A stretch of 64,000 nt of DNA from Prado023 sp963697345. Lineage in GTDB: Bacteria; Actinomycetota; Actinomycetes; S36-B12; CAIYMF01. The notes below the pieces were generated by a model. That model did not search any database. It worked only from the letters and a program-made list of their open reading frames with translations, and was not told the origin of the DNA. A program made the position numbers and the translations under genes. Positions 34,445-43,437 of this stretch are shown here, piece after piece. The stretch covers positions 1 through 64,000 of the forward strand of contig CAVONS010000001.1 of the NCBI GenBank assembly GCA_963697345.1, written 5' to 3'. Position 1 is the stretch's first letter, and the number at the start of each line of letters is the position of its first letter.

Positions 34445-37400
34445 ATGGCCACCACATCGCGACCCACCCGGAAGGCCACCCCTCGACCCGCAGGTCGCCG
34501 CTCTGCGGCCTCGCAGCCCCGGGACGTCCACGTCTTGGAGGTGCCGCATGAGCCGCTGGCTGTCGTGACCGGCGAGCCCGGGCTACCGGCGGTGTCGGTG
34601 GACGGGCACTGGTTCCGTCTGCTGCGCCCCGGCGACCTGGTCGCCCTGGACGTGCGCGCGCATGGCATGGACCTGGTGTCCGACGGCTCGGGGGTTGCGC
34701 TCGTGCCCCGCGGCGCGGGAGCCCGACTGGAGGTCCGCTACTCGTTCCAGCACGCGATCGAGACCGCCGAGCCGGAGATGGCCGTCCCGCCCCCGTTGAC
34801 GCCCGTCCCAGTCCAGGCCAGGGCAGCCCGGGGCAGCCGACTGGTGTACGCCGTCGCAGCCGACGACCGGATCGAGTACAGCGTGGCCGGCGTACTTGCC
34901 GCGATGAGCCGACTGCCGCTGATCGTGGTGCCGCTGGCGACTCCGCGGGCGTTCCCGCGCCAGTTCAGGCCCAGCGCCTTCCCGGAACTGGTGGGATCGG
35001 CGGAGCTGCCCGGCGGGATCCGGTTGCTGCGCACCCCCGTTGGCTTGGTCCTGGCGCCCGCGGGACGCCAGCGCGACGCCCACCAGGCCGATCGGGGTCG
35101 TGCCCTGATCTCGGCGGCCACCTCTCTGCGCACCGCCCGGGTACTCATGGCCGCAGAACGTCCTGTTGATCTCAGCGGCCTGGAGTTCAGCACTGCAGGC
35201 CTGAGCGTCGGTGAGCTGACGTTCCGGCCCCCGATCGTGCGACCGGTGCACCAACGACCCCGGGCTCCACGGCCCGACGAGACCGCCATCGAAGCACCGT
35301 TCCGACTCGCGCTCTCCCCGAGCGCGCTGGGCGGGTTCGCCCACGCGACCACGCCGGTGCGCGTCCCGGCCGATCCCACCCGGCCGCGCGACCCCGAGCG
35401 GATCGAGCTGTGGCACAGCAGGCTGGGCGTGCGCCGCGTGGCCCGCGACGGGACCGTCCACATCGACGAGACCCGCGACCCGCAGAAGGCGGTGCGCGCG
35501 GTGTGGGCCCGCGACCTCGACCAGCCCTCCCCGGGCACGATCGGCTTCCTGACCTCGCTGACGGGCGAGAACCGTGAGGTGCTCGTGCGCCAGAGCGCGG
35601 ACCCGCGGGTCGCCCCACCGCAGCCCGTCGACACCGACCGGCTCTACCTCAGCGCCCTGGGCGCCTGGCTCGAACTGCACGGCCGATGGACCATCAAGCC
35701 CTACGCGCAGCAGCAGCTGCCCAGCATCGAGGCCTGGGACCACGAGGCCACAAGCGGCCGCGACCAGTACGTGCGCGTCGTCGAGCCGTACTACCTGTTC
35801 CCGTTCGGGCACCGGGCCAGCCTCATCACGATCACCGAGCGCAAGATCAAGGACCAGCTCGCGCCGCAGGCCAGGCTCTACCAGCGCAAGTTCATCACGA
35901 TCGCCGAGCCGGTCCGCGGGTTCGACGACCGCACAGTGCCGTTCCTGCAGGTCCGGATCCGACCGCTGGTCACGCCAAACCTGGACTTCAAGCTCCCCCT
36001 AGGCTCCCCGCCCAATGTGGCCGGGACGGTGGGCGCCTACGGCGACGACCTGTTCTGGCCGGTCGTCGCTGGGGCCAAGTACCGGTTCGTCCTCGATTGC
36101 CTGGACCATGACGGACGCCGGGTGGTCCTGCGCGCCCCGTTGCTGGCGGTGGCCGCGCACTTGGGCAACGCCACGCAGAAGACCGACATCGTCACCGCCT
36201 ACACCACCGACCCGGAGCACCCGATCCCCGCCGACGGGCAGTCGGTGGCCATGGCCCCCAGCACGCTACCGGGGGACACCGCATTCGAGACCGTGACCCT
36301 GCGGTTCACCGGCGACCCCGGATCGCCAGGAGACCGGAGTTCGGCCCCGCACCTGGCGGAGTCCGACCTCGTCATCCCGGCGATGCGGCACCTGGCGCCG
36401 ATCAGCGACCCAGTCACCGTGTCCTACGCGCAGGCCTACCTGGTCGATGGCTTCACGGGCAACAACGCCTCGGCCCAGGTGCTACTCGCGCTCAAGACGA
36501 TGACCCAGATCTCATTCGGCGGCGGCACCGACAGGGCCGGCGGGTTCGTGCAGCCCGATCTGCCGGTGCGCGGGCTGTCCCGCGCGATCGGCGTCGTGGG
36601 CGACATCGACTCGGTGGTCAACCCGCCCAGCCCGGCGCAGGCGTTCGACCCGCAGGCCTTCCTCGCCGGCGCCCTGCCCAAGCTGTTCGGGCTGTTCGAG
36701 CTGACCGACATCCTGGCCCTCGCCGGCCTGGACAAGGCCCCCTCGTTCGTGACTGAGCAGCTCGACCGGGTCGCGGCCCTGCTCGCCGATCTCGACGACC
36801 TCACCGGCGCCCTCCAGCGTGCCGTCACGCGCCTTGCCGACGATGCGGCGACCGCGCCGACCACCGCCCTCAAGGACCAGGCCGCGGCGGCCCAGACACA
36901 GATCGCGGCCGTGCAGGGCACCTTCGCCGCCCGCGTGAACGACCTGCACGACGCCCTGGACGACCTGATGTCCCTGAGCGATCCCAGCGACCTGCCGGCC
37001 GTCACCGCCGCGGTTTCCGGACTGCTGGACACCCTGGCGGGCTTCGTGAACGACCTGGCCACGACGGTGCGCACCGTGCCGCTGCCCCCGGCGGTCAAGG
37101 CCGAGCTGGAGCGACTCGTCGGCGCGTTGGCACCTGTTCTCGACGCCGCCGAGGTCGCACACACGCTCGAGGCCATCGCGGACTTCGTCAACGGCCTGGA
37201 CCCGGCCAACGGCTCCGTGCGGGCGCGGTTCCAGTGGCGCCCGACCCTGACGAACTTCCCCAGCTCGGCGACCACCGCCGAGGACGCTCTTTTCTTCGTC
37301 AAGCCCGACGGATTCCTGCTCTCGGTCGAGGCGCGCGCCTCGGGCAGCGACGGGGTGGGCATCGACGTCCTGGCCGAGCTCGCGGACTTCGGGCTCAACC

Positions 37401-38245
37401 TGTTCCCGGGTGCGTCTCTGCTGACGATGGGTTTCGACCGGCTGGCCTTCCGCGCCTCGAGCGGGCGCAAGCCCGAGGTGGACGTGGTGTTCACCGGGAT
37501 GCAGTGGCAGGGGATCCTGAGCTTCATCGAGACGCTCAAGGAGCTCGTGCCCTTCGACGGGTTCTCCGACCCGCCGTACGTGGATGTGAGCACCGACGGG
37601 GTCACCGCCGGCTTCGACCTGGCCCTGCCCAACGTGGCGGTCGGGGTGTTCAGCCTCGAGAACATCAGCCTCGGTGCGGACGTCCGGGTGCCGTTCCTGG
37701 GCGATGCCGTGACGGTCGGGTTCAACTTCTGCACCCGGGAGAAGCCGTTCCGGATGACGGTCATGTGCATCGGCGGCGGCGGATTCGTCGGCCTGCGCCT
37801 GTCTCCCAAGGGCCTGGTCGTGCTCGAGATGTCGCTGGAGGCCGGTGCCAGCCTGTCGATCAACCTCGGGGTGGCCTCCGGATCGGTGTCGATCATGGTG
37901 GGGCTGTACCTGCGCCTCGAGGGCGAGGAGGGGTCGCTGACCGGGTACTTCCGGATCCGCGGCGAGATGGACGTGCTGGGCCTGATCTCGGCCTCGATCA
38001 CCCTCGAGCTGTCACTGACCTACGAGTTCGCCACCGGCAAGATGGTCGGCCGGGCCAGCATCAGCATCGAGGTCGAGGTGCTGTTCTTCTCGTTCTCGGT
38101 CGAGGTCAGCTGCGAGCGCCGACTCGCCGGCTCCAACGGGGACCCCACCTTCGCCGCAGTGCTGGGCGTCCCGGAGGACGGCACTCCCCTGGTGGGGGTG
38201 CCCGACGCCTGGGCCGACTACTGCGCCGCCTTCGCAGGAGCGTGA
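34445..38245 (+). CDS. Giant unrecognised protein 1
   Basis: This 1266-residue protein starts MATTSRPTRKATPRPAGRRS behind GGGAGAGG. The N-terminal half is mixed alpha/beta with VYAVAADDRIEYSVAGVLAA, and EPYYLFPFGHRASLITITER and KFITIAEPVRGFDDRTVPFL in its centre. A helical, heptad-like stretch follows (about 785-940: LDRVAALLADLDDLTGALQR, AAQTQIAAVQGTFAARVNDL), probably coiled coil. The C-terminal third is beta-rich with alternating hydrophobic strands (VGLRLSPKGLVVLEMSLEAG, SLSINLGVASGSVSIMVGLY), as in amphipathic barrels or bridge-like proteins. No signal peptide and no catalytic motif were found. Its stop is 3 bp ahead of the second giant gene. I do not recognise a family. Confidence 0.75.
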   Translation: MATTSRPTRKATPRPAGRRSAASQPRDVHVLEVPHEPLAVVTGEPGLPAVSVDGHWFRLLRPGDLVALDVRAHGMDLVSDGSGVALVPRGAGARLEVRYSFQHAIETAEPEMAVPPPLTPVPVQARAARGSRLVYAVAADDRIEYSVAGVLAAMSRLPLIVVPLATPRAFPRQFRPSAFPELVGSAELPGGIRLLRTPVGLVLAPAGRQRDAHQADRGRALISAATSLRTARVLMAAERPVDLSGLEFSTAGLSVGELTFRPPIVRPVHQRPRAPRPDETAIEAPFRLALSPSALGGFAHATTPVRVPADPTRPRDPERIELWHSRLGVRRVARDGTVHIDETRDPQKAVRAVWARDLDQPSPGTIGFLTSLTGENREVLVRQSADPRVAPPQPVDTDRLYLSALGAWLELHGRWTIKPYAQQQLPSIEAWDHEATSGRDQYVRVVEPYYLFPFGHRASLITITERKIKDQLAPQARLYQRKFITIAEPVRGFDDRTVPFLQVRIRPLVTPNLDFKLPLGSPPNVAGTVGAYGDDLFWPVVAGAKYRFVLDCLDHDGRRVVLRAPLLAVAAHLGNATQKTDIVTAYTTDPEHPIPADGQSVAMAPSTLPGDTAFETVTLRFTGDPGSPGDRSSAPHLAESDLVIPAMRHLAPISDPVTVSYAQAYLVDGFTGNNASAQVLLALKTMTQISFGGGTDRAGGFVQPDLPVRGLSRAIGVVGDIDSVVNPPSPAQAFDPQAFLAGALPKLFGLFELTDILALAGLDKAPSFVTEQLDRVAALLADLDDLTGALQRAVTRLADDAATAPTTALKDQAAAAQTQIAAVQGTFAARVNDLHDALDDLMSLSDPSDLPAVTAAVSGLLDTLAGFVNDLATTVRTVPLPPAVKAELERLVGALAPVLDAAEVAHTLEAIADFVNGLDPANGSVRARFQWRPTLTNFPSSATTAEDALFFVKPDGFLLSVEARASGSDGVGIDVLAELADFGLNLFPGASLLTMGFDRLAFRASSGRKPEVDVVFTGMQWQGILSFIETLKELVPFDGFSDPPYVDVSTDGVTAGFDLALPNVAVGVFSLENISLGADVRVPFLGDAVTVGFNFCTREKPFRMTVMCIGGGGFVGLRLSPKGLVVLEMSLEAGASLSINLGVASGSVSIMVGLYLRLEGEEGSLTGYFRIRGEMDVLGLISASITLELSLTYEFATGKMVGRASISIEVEVLFFSFSVEVSCERRLAGSNGDPTFAAVLGVPEDGTPLVGVPDAWADYCAAFAGA

Positions 38246-38248
38246 ACG

Positions 38249-41200
38249 ATGGCCACCGAGTCCTTCCTCGTCACCGCACTGCCGCACAGCGCCGACCCCG
38301 CGCGCGACGTGCACCTGTCACTGTTCGTCACGCACCGGCTGACCCCGGACGGCCCCTCGGGAGTCGTCGGGGACTTCCCCACGGTCAGCGCGTGGACCGC
38401 CGAGCTGGCAGATGCGCGGATCCGCCTGCTCGGGCGGACCGCCGGCGGGGGCCTGGTACGCATCCCGGTGACCGCCGAGCTGGGGGTCACCGAGCCCGGG
38501 CTCTGGCCCGCGGTGTTCCCGGCTGACCTCGCGGTCCGGCCGTGGGCGACCCCGGACCTCACGGCCGCGCCGTGGCGGACGTTCCCCGCGCACCGCATGC
38601 AGCAGCACGCGGCCCTGGTGCACGCCGCCGCCATGTTCTCCTCCCCGGTCACGCCCCCCAGCGTCCGCGGCAACGCCCTGACGGCACCGCTGCTCAAGGC
38701 CATCGGCTACGGCGAGTTCCAACGCAGGCTCGGGGTGGAGACGCTGCTGCGGATGGCCCCGGACCTGGACGCCCGCGCCACCGAACGCCTGGACGCGCTC
38801 TCCGGAGGCGGGCTGGTCGGCCAGGGCCTGGGCACGGCGGGCAACCTGACCGGAGCCGGCCTGGACCCGTTGAGCCTGTTGGCCGCCGACGTCCACCGCG
38901 CGCGGCGCTACTACCAGCGTCCTGAGGACGAGACCCCGCACCAGGACCGACCCACCCCGGGAGCCACCGGGGTCCCGCTGGCCAAGCCCGATCCGGACTT
39001 CCATGCCCGGGCTGCCATGCTCGGCGACCTGTCGCCGCTGCTGCGCAGGCTCGGGCTCGTGATCGACCTGCGCATCGACGACCTCGGCGCACTGGATGGC
39101 GTCGTCGCGGTCCAGGCCCTGCTCCGCCTTCCCCGGCTGGACAACCCCGTGGCCGAGCAGCCGTGGACGGCCTGCGCGGTGGCTGGTGTCACGTTCTCGG
39201 CGACCTCCGCGAGCGGGGACTACCTCGGGCCGCTGCTGCGCCTCGGCGACGAGCAGCGCTTCCGGGTGCTGGACCTTGACCCGGACGCCTCCGGGCTCAA
39301 GCTCGAGGCCTACATGCGGACCCTGCCCCGGCTGATGGCCACCGAGACCAACGGGGACCCCGCCAACTCCGCACCGCCGACGCTGCGCGCCACAGGCCTG
39401 GCGGTGGCACGGGTGGATCGCGCCGCCGACCTCAAGAAGCGCCTGACCGGAGCACCCGCCCGCGATACCGCGCTGCTGGCCGGGACGGCAGGGGACCTGC
39501 ACCTCGAGGACGTCGCCCGCGGGGTCCGCCTCGAGGTCTGGGACGACGTGTCGCGCGCGTGGCACTCCCTGCACCGGCGGTTGATCGACGTGGAGGTCGA
39601 CGGCGCCGGTCAGGTGCTGGACGACACCCCAGACGTGGGGTTCCTGCAGGGGGCCGCCCTGACCCGCTCGGACGGGCCCGACGGTGGCGTGCCCGGTGCG
39701 CCCTACCACGCCCATGAGGTGCTGGCCGGGTGGGACGGCTGGTCGCTGGCCGCCCCGCGGCCGGGGAAGCTCATCGTCCACGAGGACGGCCAGGAGGTGC
39801 TCAAGGACGCCCCCGAACCCGACCCGGATCCGGTGAACCCGGTGTCCACCACCTCGCGGGTGGAGCCGGGTACGTTGCCCCGTCTGCGCTATGGGCGCAG
39901 CTACGCCCTGCGCGCGTGGGCCGTGGACCTGGCTGGCAACAGCGCCCCGCACCAGGTGGTCGGCCCAGCGGTGCCGCGGTCCGGTCCCGGCCCCGCGACT
40001 GGCCGGATCGACCCTGACGCCCGGGAGGACCTCGACCCACGACTGCACGCTGTGGCCCAGCGGATCGCCGCGGCTCGACTGGCCGCACTGCCACTGGATG
40101 CCACGACGAGGACCGACCAGCCGGAGGCGACCGTGGGGCTGGGCGCGGTGCGCGACCAGATCCGGATCCTGCGACCCGTGGTCCAACCCGGGCCACAGGA
40201 GGGCCACGGCGCTGCCGGTCTGGACCTGAGCGAGTTCCGGCCCACCGGCGTGGAGCTCGTGGACCTGCTGGTCCGACAGCGGATGGTCCAGCGCGGGGAG
40301 CGCGCCCGGCTGGTCGCGGTGAACCGGCGGGGGCAGATCGAGGCCCTGTTCGGCGAGAGTGCTGCGACCCTCCCGCGGCTGCTGGAGCGCACCGACGCCC
40401 AGACGCCTGACACCTCGTATGCCGACGCCCTGGTGAGCTCCGTGCGGGCCGGCGGGCGGATCTCGGCCAGTGCCGCTGCTGCGCTGCTGAGCGCTGCCGC
40501 GGACCTGATCACCACCCCCCGCCCGTTCCTGCGCTGGGACCCGGTGATCGAACCGGCTCTGGTGCCGCGACATGCCTACACCGAGGCTGAGTCCCTGACG
40601 ACCCTGGTGGTCCGCTCCGGCGTGCAGGGCCCCGCCGAGGACGGCCTGACGCTGACGATCCTCGCGCCGGACGAGTTCAGCACGCAGGCGGTGGCTGAGC
40701 ATCCCGAGCTGCCGCTGGCCTGGCGCGCGGATTCGCAGCGCCACGTGGCCCCACCGAAGACCAGCCAGTACGACGCGGAGCTGCACGGGATGTTCGACGC
40801 GGCGATGGGCAGCGGCGACCCTGCTGCGGTGTCGGCCGCCCTGGCCGTGGCACTGCGCGAGTCCGGGACGTTCCTGGACCCGACTGTGGCCGACCCGGTC
40901 ACGCCCGGCGCGCGCCTGCCGCAGCCCGGGATCGCGTTCCACGCCTCCCCCACCGCGGAGGTGCCCGCCGCGGCCACCCCCGCAGACCTGCCGCGCGGCG
41001 AGCCGCTCACGCCGGGCCAGTACGTGGTGCACGACGTGGACGACCTCGTGCTGCCCTACCTGCCCGACCCCCTGGCCACGGGCCTGTCCCTGGTCTTCCC
41101 CGACGCCGGCACCGGCCATCACCTGACCGGCCTGCTGGCCATCGAAGGGGTCACCCTGCGCTACTCGGGCACGTGGCCGGCACTGGCGCCCCTGCGGTTC

Positions 41201-42877
41201 GTGCTCGAAGGCGGCCCGGAGCTGGCGGCCCGGGTGGACGGCGACGCTGTGCATTTCGCGGTGCCGCCCGGCGAGCAGCTGCGGATGCGGCTGTCCTCCG
41301 CACTGGATCGCGCATCCCTGGACCTGATCGGGCTCTGGCGCTCGCTGCCCGCGGCCCTGCGCACCAACGACCTGCTGGCCGAGGCTGCCGCCGACGGATG
41401 GCTGTGGTGGCTGACGCCGGCGACCGAGGTCCGCTTGGTGCACGCGGTGCCCCGGCCGGTGGAGGTGCCGCGCCCGACCGTGCTGGTGCCTATCCGCACG
41501 CCCGGGGACACTGCGGTGACCCTGTTCGGCGGCGTGGACCTGCACGGCCCGAGCACGGAGCGCCTCGACGTGGAGGCTGCGTGGAGTGAGTGGGTCGATG
41601 ACCCGACCAAGCCGGAGCCGACGCGACGCGACGTGGTGGCGGCGGCCGCGGACACGACCGTCCGGTACGAGGAGGACCTGGTCGTGCTCGGCGGCGTCGA
41701 CAACGACCTGCCGCTGCCCGACGGAAGCGTCATGCATCTGCACAAGTGCGTGCACCAGCTCGGCGACACCCGCCACCGCAGCATCGACTACCGGATGCGG
41801 GCCACCACGCGCTATCGCGAGTACTTCGACCCACGGGTGCTGCCCAGCGTGGACGACGTGTCCGTGCTCGGGCCCAGCCGCACTCTGGACGTGCCCAGCA
41901 CGGCCCGCCCCGCCAAGCCCGTCATCGCCGACGTCCTGCCGCTGTTCCGGTGGTACGAGCACACCGAGCCCGAGCAGCCATTCGCGCTGCGTCGGGAACG
42001 CCGGGCCGGGCTGCGCATCTACCTCGAGCGGCCGTGGTACTCCTCCGGGGACGGCGAGCTGTTGGCGGTGGTCCTGGCGGCGGGCAACGCGCTGGCCGAG
42101 GACCACGTCAGCCAATGGGGTGGCGATCCGGTGTTCCTGCAGCAGGGCCCGGCGAACCGCTCGGTCCTCCCGCTGGTCGACATCGCGCACCTCGTGGGCC
42201 TCGACGACCGGGCCGAGGGTGGTCGGCCAGTCGGCCCACCGGTGTCGCGGACCCTGACCGACGTGCCCGGCCAGCCCGCGGTCTGGGCGCTCGGGTACCG
42301 CCCGGAGTACTCGGTGGCGCGGGGCCAGTGGTTCGTCGACGTGGCACTGGACCCGGGGACGGCGTTCGCCCCGTTCGTGCGGCTGGCCGTGGCTCGCTAC
42401 CAGCCCAGCTCGTTGCCCGGGCTGCACCTGTCGCCGGTGGTGCGCTGCGACTTCGTGCCGCTGCCGCTGGAGCGGACGGCCTCGCTGTCCCGACCCGATG
42501 CGCAGACCACGCGCGTGAAGGTGACCGGTCCGGTCGGGGTGCCCGGTGGACTGGTCCACGCCGTGCACGGTGCGAACTTCGCGCAGATGTTCGCCGCGTC
42601 GCGACGGATGCGGGCGCGGCTGGAGACCCGGGTGCCGGAGGTTCCCTCCGATCTCGGCTGGCGCACCGTGGCGGCCGTCGACCTGCCCGTTCTCGGGTTC
42701 GAGGGGACGGTCGTGACCTGGTCGGGGAGCCTGGACCTGCCCGAGGAGCTGCCCCCGCGCAGGCCGGGGGACGATGAGGCGTGGCGGGTCGTGCTCGAGG
42801 AATGGGAGACACTGCCCGCCGACGGACCGGAGGGAACCTCGACACGGCTGGTGTACGCCGACGTGCTGCCGCTGTGA
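38249..42877 (+). CDS. Giant unrecognised protein 2
   Basis: The 1542-residue protein starts MATESFLVTALPHSADPARD and is mostly mixed beta/coil. Recognisable low-level structure includes repeated beta-sandwich-like segments (YGRSYALRAWAVDLAGNSAP, resembling fibronectin-III edges), an FRVLDLDPDASGLKLEAYMR segment, and a C-terminal region with PLFRWYEHTEPEQPFALRRE and VRLAVARYQPSSLPGLHLSP. It has no signal peptide, membrane helix or known enzyme motif. The gene follows giant 1 with 3 bp between stop and start, so they form a two-gene operon that ends 345 bp before the right att repeat. A structural scaffold or effector-carrier role is conceivable, but there is no family evidence. Confidence 0.75.
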   Translation: MATESFLVTALPHSADPARDVHLSLFVTHRLTPDGPSGVVGDFPTVSAWTAELADARIRLLGRTAGGGLVRIPVTAELGVTEPGLWPAVFPADLAVRPWATPDLTAAPWRTFPAHRMQQHAALVHAAAMFSSPVTPPSVRGNALTAPLLKAIGYGEFQRRLGVETLLRMAPDLDARATERLDALSGGGLVGQGLGTAGNLTGAGLDPLSLLAADVHRARRYYQRPEDETPHQDRPTPGATGVPLAKPDPDFHARAAMLGDLSPLLRRLGLVIDLRIDDLGALDGVVAVQALLRLPRLDNPVAEQPWTACAVAGVTFSATSASGDYLGPLLRLGDEQRFRVLDLDPDASGLKLEAYMRTLPRLMATETNGDPANSAPPTLRATGLAVARVDRAADLKKRLTGAPARDTALLAGTAGDLHLEDVARGVRLEVWDDVSRAWHSLHRRLIDVEVDGAGQVLDDTPDVGFLQGAALTRSDGPDGGVPGAPYHAHEVLAGWDGWSLAAPRPGKLIVHEDGQEVLKDAPEPDPDPVNPVSTTSRVEPGTLPRLRYGRSYALRAWAVDLAGNSAPHQVVGPAVPRSGPGPATGRIDPDAREDLDPRLHAVAQRIAAARLAALPLDATTRTDQPEATVGLGAVRDQIRILRPVVQPGPQEGHGAAGLDLSEFRPTGVELVDLLVRQRMVQRGERARLVAVNRRGQIEALFGESAATLPRLLERTDAQTPDTSYADALVSSVRAGGRISASAAAALLSAAADLITTPRPFLRWDPVIEPALVPRHAYTEAESLTTLVVRSGVQGPAEDGLTLTILAPDEFSTQAVAEHPELPLAWRADSQRHVAPPKTSQYDAELHGMFDAAMGSGDPAAVSAALAVALRESGTFLDPTVADPVTPGARLPQPGIAFHASPTAEVPAAATPADLPRGEPLTPGQYVVHDVDDLVLPYLPDPLATGLSLVFPDAGTGHHLTGLLAIEGVTLRYSGTWPALAPLRFVLEGGPELAARVDGDAVHFAVPPGEQLRMRLSSALDRASLDLIGLWRSLPAALRTNDLLAEAAADGWLWWLTPATEVRLVHAVPRPVEVPRPTVLVPIRTPGDTAVTLFGGVDLHGPSTERLDVEAAWSEWVDDPTKPEPTRRDVVAAAADTTVRYEEDLVVLGGVDNDLPLPDGSVMHLHKCVHQLGDTRHRSIDYRMRATTRYREYFDPRVLPSVDDVSVLGPSRTLDVPSTARPAKPVIADVLPLFRWYEHTEPEQPFALRRERRAGLRIYLERPWYSSGDGELLAVVLAAGNALAEDHVSQWGGDPVFLQQGPANRSVLPLVDIAHLVGLDDRAEGGRPVGPPVSRTLTDVPGQPAVWALGYRPEYSVARGQWFVDVALDPGTAFAPFVRLAVARYQPSSLPGLHLSPVVRCDFVPLPLERTASLSRPDAQTTRVKVTGPVGVPGGLVHAVHGANFAQMFAASRRMRARLETRVPEVPSDLGWRTVAAVDLPVLGFEGTVVTWSGSLDLPEELPPRRPGDDEAWRVVLEEWETLPADGPEGTSTRLVYADVLPL

Positions 42878-43221
42878 CCGGCGCCGGCACTGGGCGGCCG
42901 CCGCATCATGCCGGCCCATGACGGACGCGCAGCGAAACCCGGCGGACTACAAACGACCAGTTGCGCACCGGTAATGGGCCCGGCGCGATATGGCCGGGCT
43001 CCTGTGCCGGCCTGTTCCCCGACCCGCGACCGGGTTCGGCTGGCTGGCCGTCCACGGCGCGTTCCCGCATCTCGTGGAACCCGATCTCGGCGGTGCGATC
43101 GCCTGGTTGGACCGGCTTTCACAGCCCGGGCAGATCGGCCCAGCCGACGTTGACCCAGAGGTCGCGCGGCGCCCGGTCGCGTTCGTCCGCGTCCGGTGTC
43201 CGCACGTGTCCGCAGCCATCG
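42878..43221. other. Non-coding right end of the island
   Basis: This contains about 150 bp of unrecognised sequence, then 43010-43221, which parallels 15840-16009 left of the left repeat at DNA and translated level (ADVDPEVARRPVAFVRVRC here against the NPEV-RP-F-VRC pattern there). This suggests that both are ends of related elements. I see no start codon or ribosome site that would make it a functional gene. Confidence 0.4.
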
Positions 43222-43325
43222 ACGCCAGAGGCCAGTCCTCGGTCTCCCGGGAACTGGCCTCTGACCTGCTACGACATTGGTAGCGGGGGCAGGATTTGAA
43301 CCTGCGACCTCTGGGTTATGAGCCC
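43222..43325. repeat. Right attachment-site repeat (attR)
   Basis: Identical over 104 bp to 16010-16113. It includes the tRNA terminator hairpin and the 3' half of tRNA-fMet. To its right the tRNA continues with the D-arm and acceptor 5' strand, giving the intact gene. Confidence 0.88.
43227..43262 (-). terminator. tRNA-fMet terminator hairpin
   Basis: A 10-bp perfect stem, AGAGGCCAGT with ACTGGCCTCT, sits 15 bases past the CCA end of the tRNA on the minus strand. Because it lies in the att repeat, integration restores the terminator as well as the tRNA end. Confidence 0.62.
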
Positions 43326-43354
43326 AGCGAGCTACCGAGCTGCTCCACCCCGCG
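43278..43354 (-). tRNA. Initiator tRNA-fMet (CAT)
   Basis: A 77-base gene on the minus strand begins CGCGGGGTGGAGCAG and ends with an encoded CCA. Initiator features are visible: three G-C pairs at the base of the anticodon stem (GGG-CTCATAA-CCC), CAU anticodon, and no pair at position 1-72 (C opposite T). The T-arm GCAGGTTCAAATCCTGC is standard. It is the only complete tRNA seen here, and it is the island's integration target. Confidence 0.96.
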
Positions 43355-43437
43355 TCGGTTGTCCTACTGTACGCCAGCCGGTGGGGACCCACCAAATTCT
43401 GGAGCCCTGAAGATCCTGAGGGCGATCACCCCGGCGA

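Larger units (their letters stand above)
16010..43325. mobile_element. Genomic island integrated in tRNA-fMet
   Basis: Identical 104-bp direct repeats at 16010-16113 and 43222-43325 contain the 3' half of an initiator tRNA gene plus its downstream hairpin. Only the right copy is joined to the tRNA 5' half. This is the layout left by site-specific integration into a tRNA 3' end in which the incoming attP restores the gene. An integrase-like N-terminal stub lies 150 bp inside the left repeat. The cargo is about 16 genes of injection-system-like, peptidase and unknown functions. No intact integrase, excisionase, relaxase or replication gene is visible, so the island is probably immobile now. Confidence 0.85.

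Noticed and set aside
36436..38001. Minus-strand 521-codon frame opposite giant protein 1
   Set aside because: Ser/Arg/Thr-rich antisense translation of the plus-strand gene, without start signals or recognisable domains.
38318..42919. Minus-strand open frame of 1533 codons opposite giant protein 2
   Set aside because: It is a high-GC shadow frame: low complexity (His/Arg/Gly/Gln-rich), no ribosome site, no domain. The plus-strand frame has varied composition and operon spacing.
42397..43395. Minus-strand frame of 332 codons over the tRNA
   Set aside because: It reads through the tRNA gene (giving the well-known WSSSVARWAHNPE-type translation of tRNA DNA) and lies opposite the end of giant protein 2; it is not a gene.
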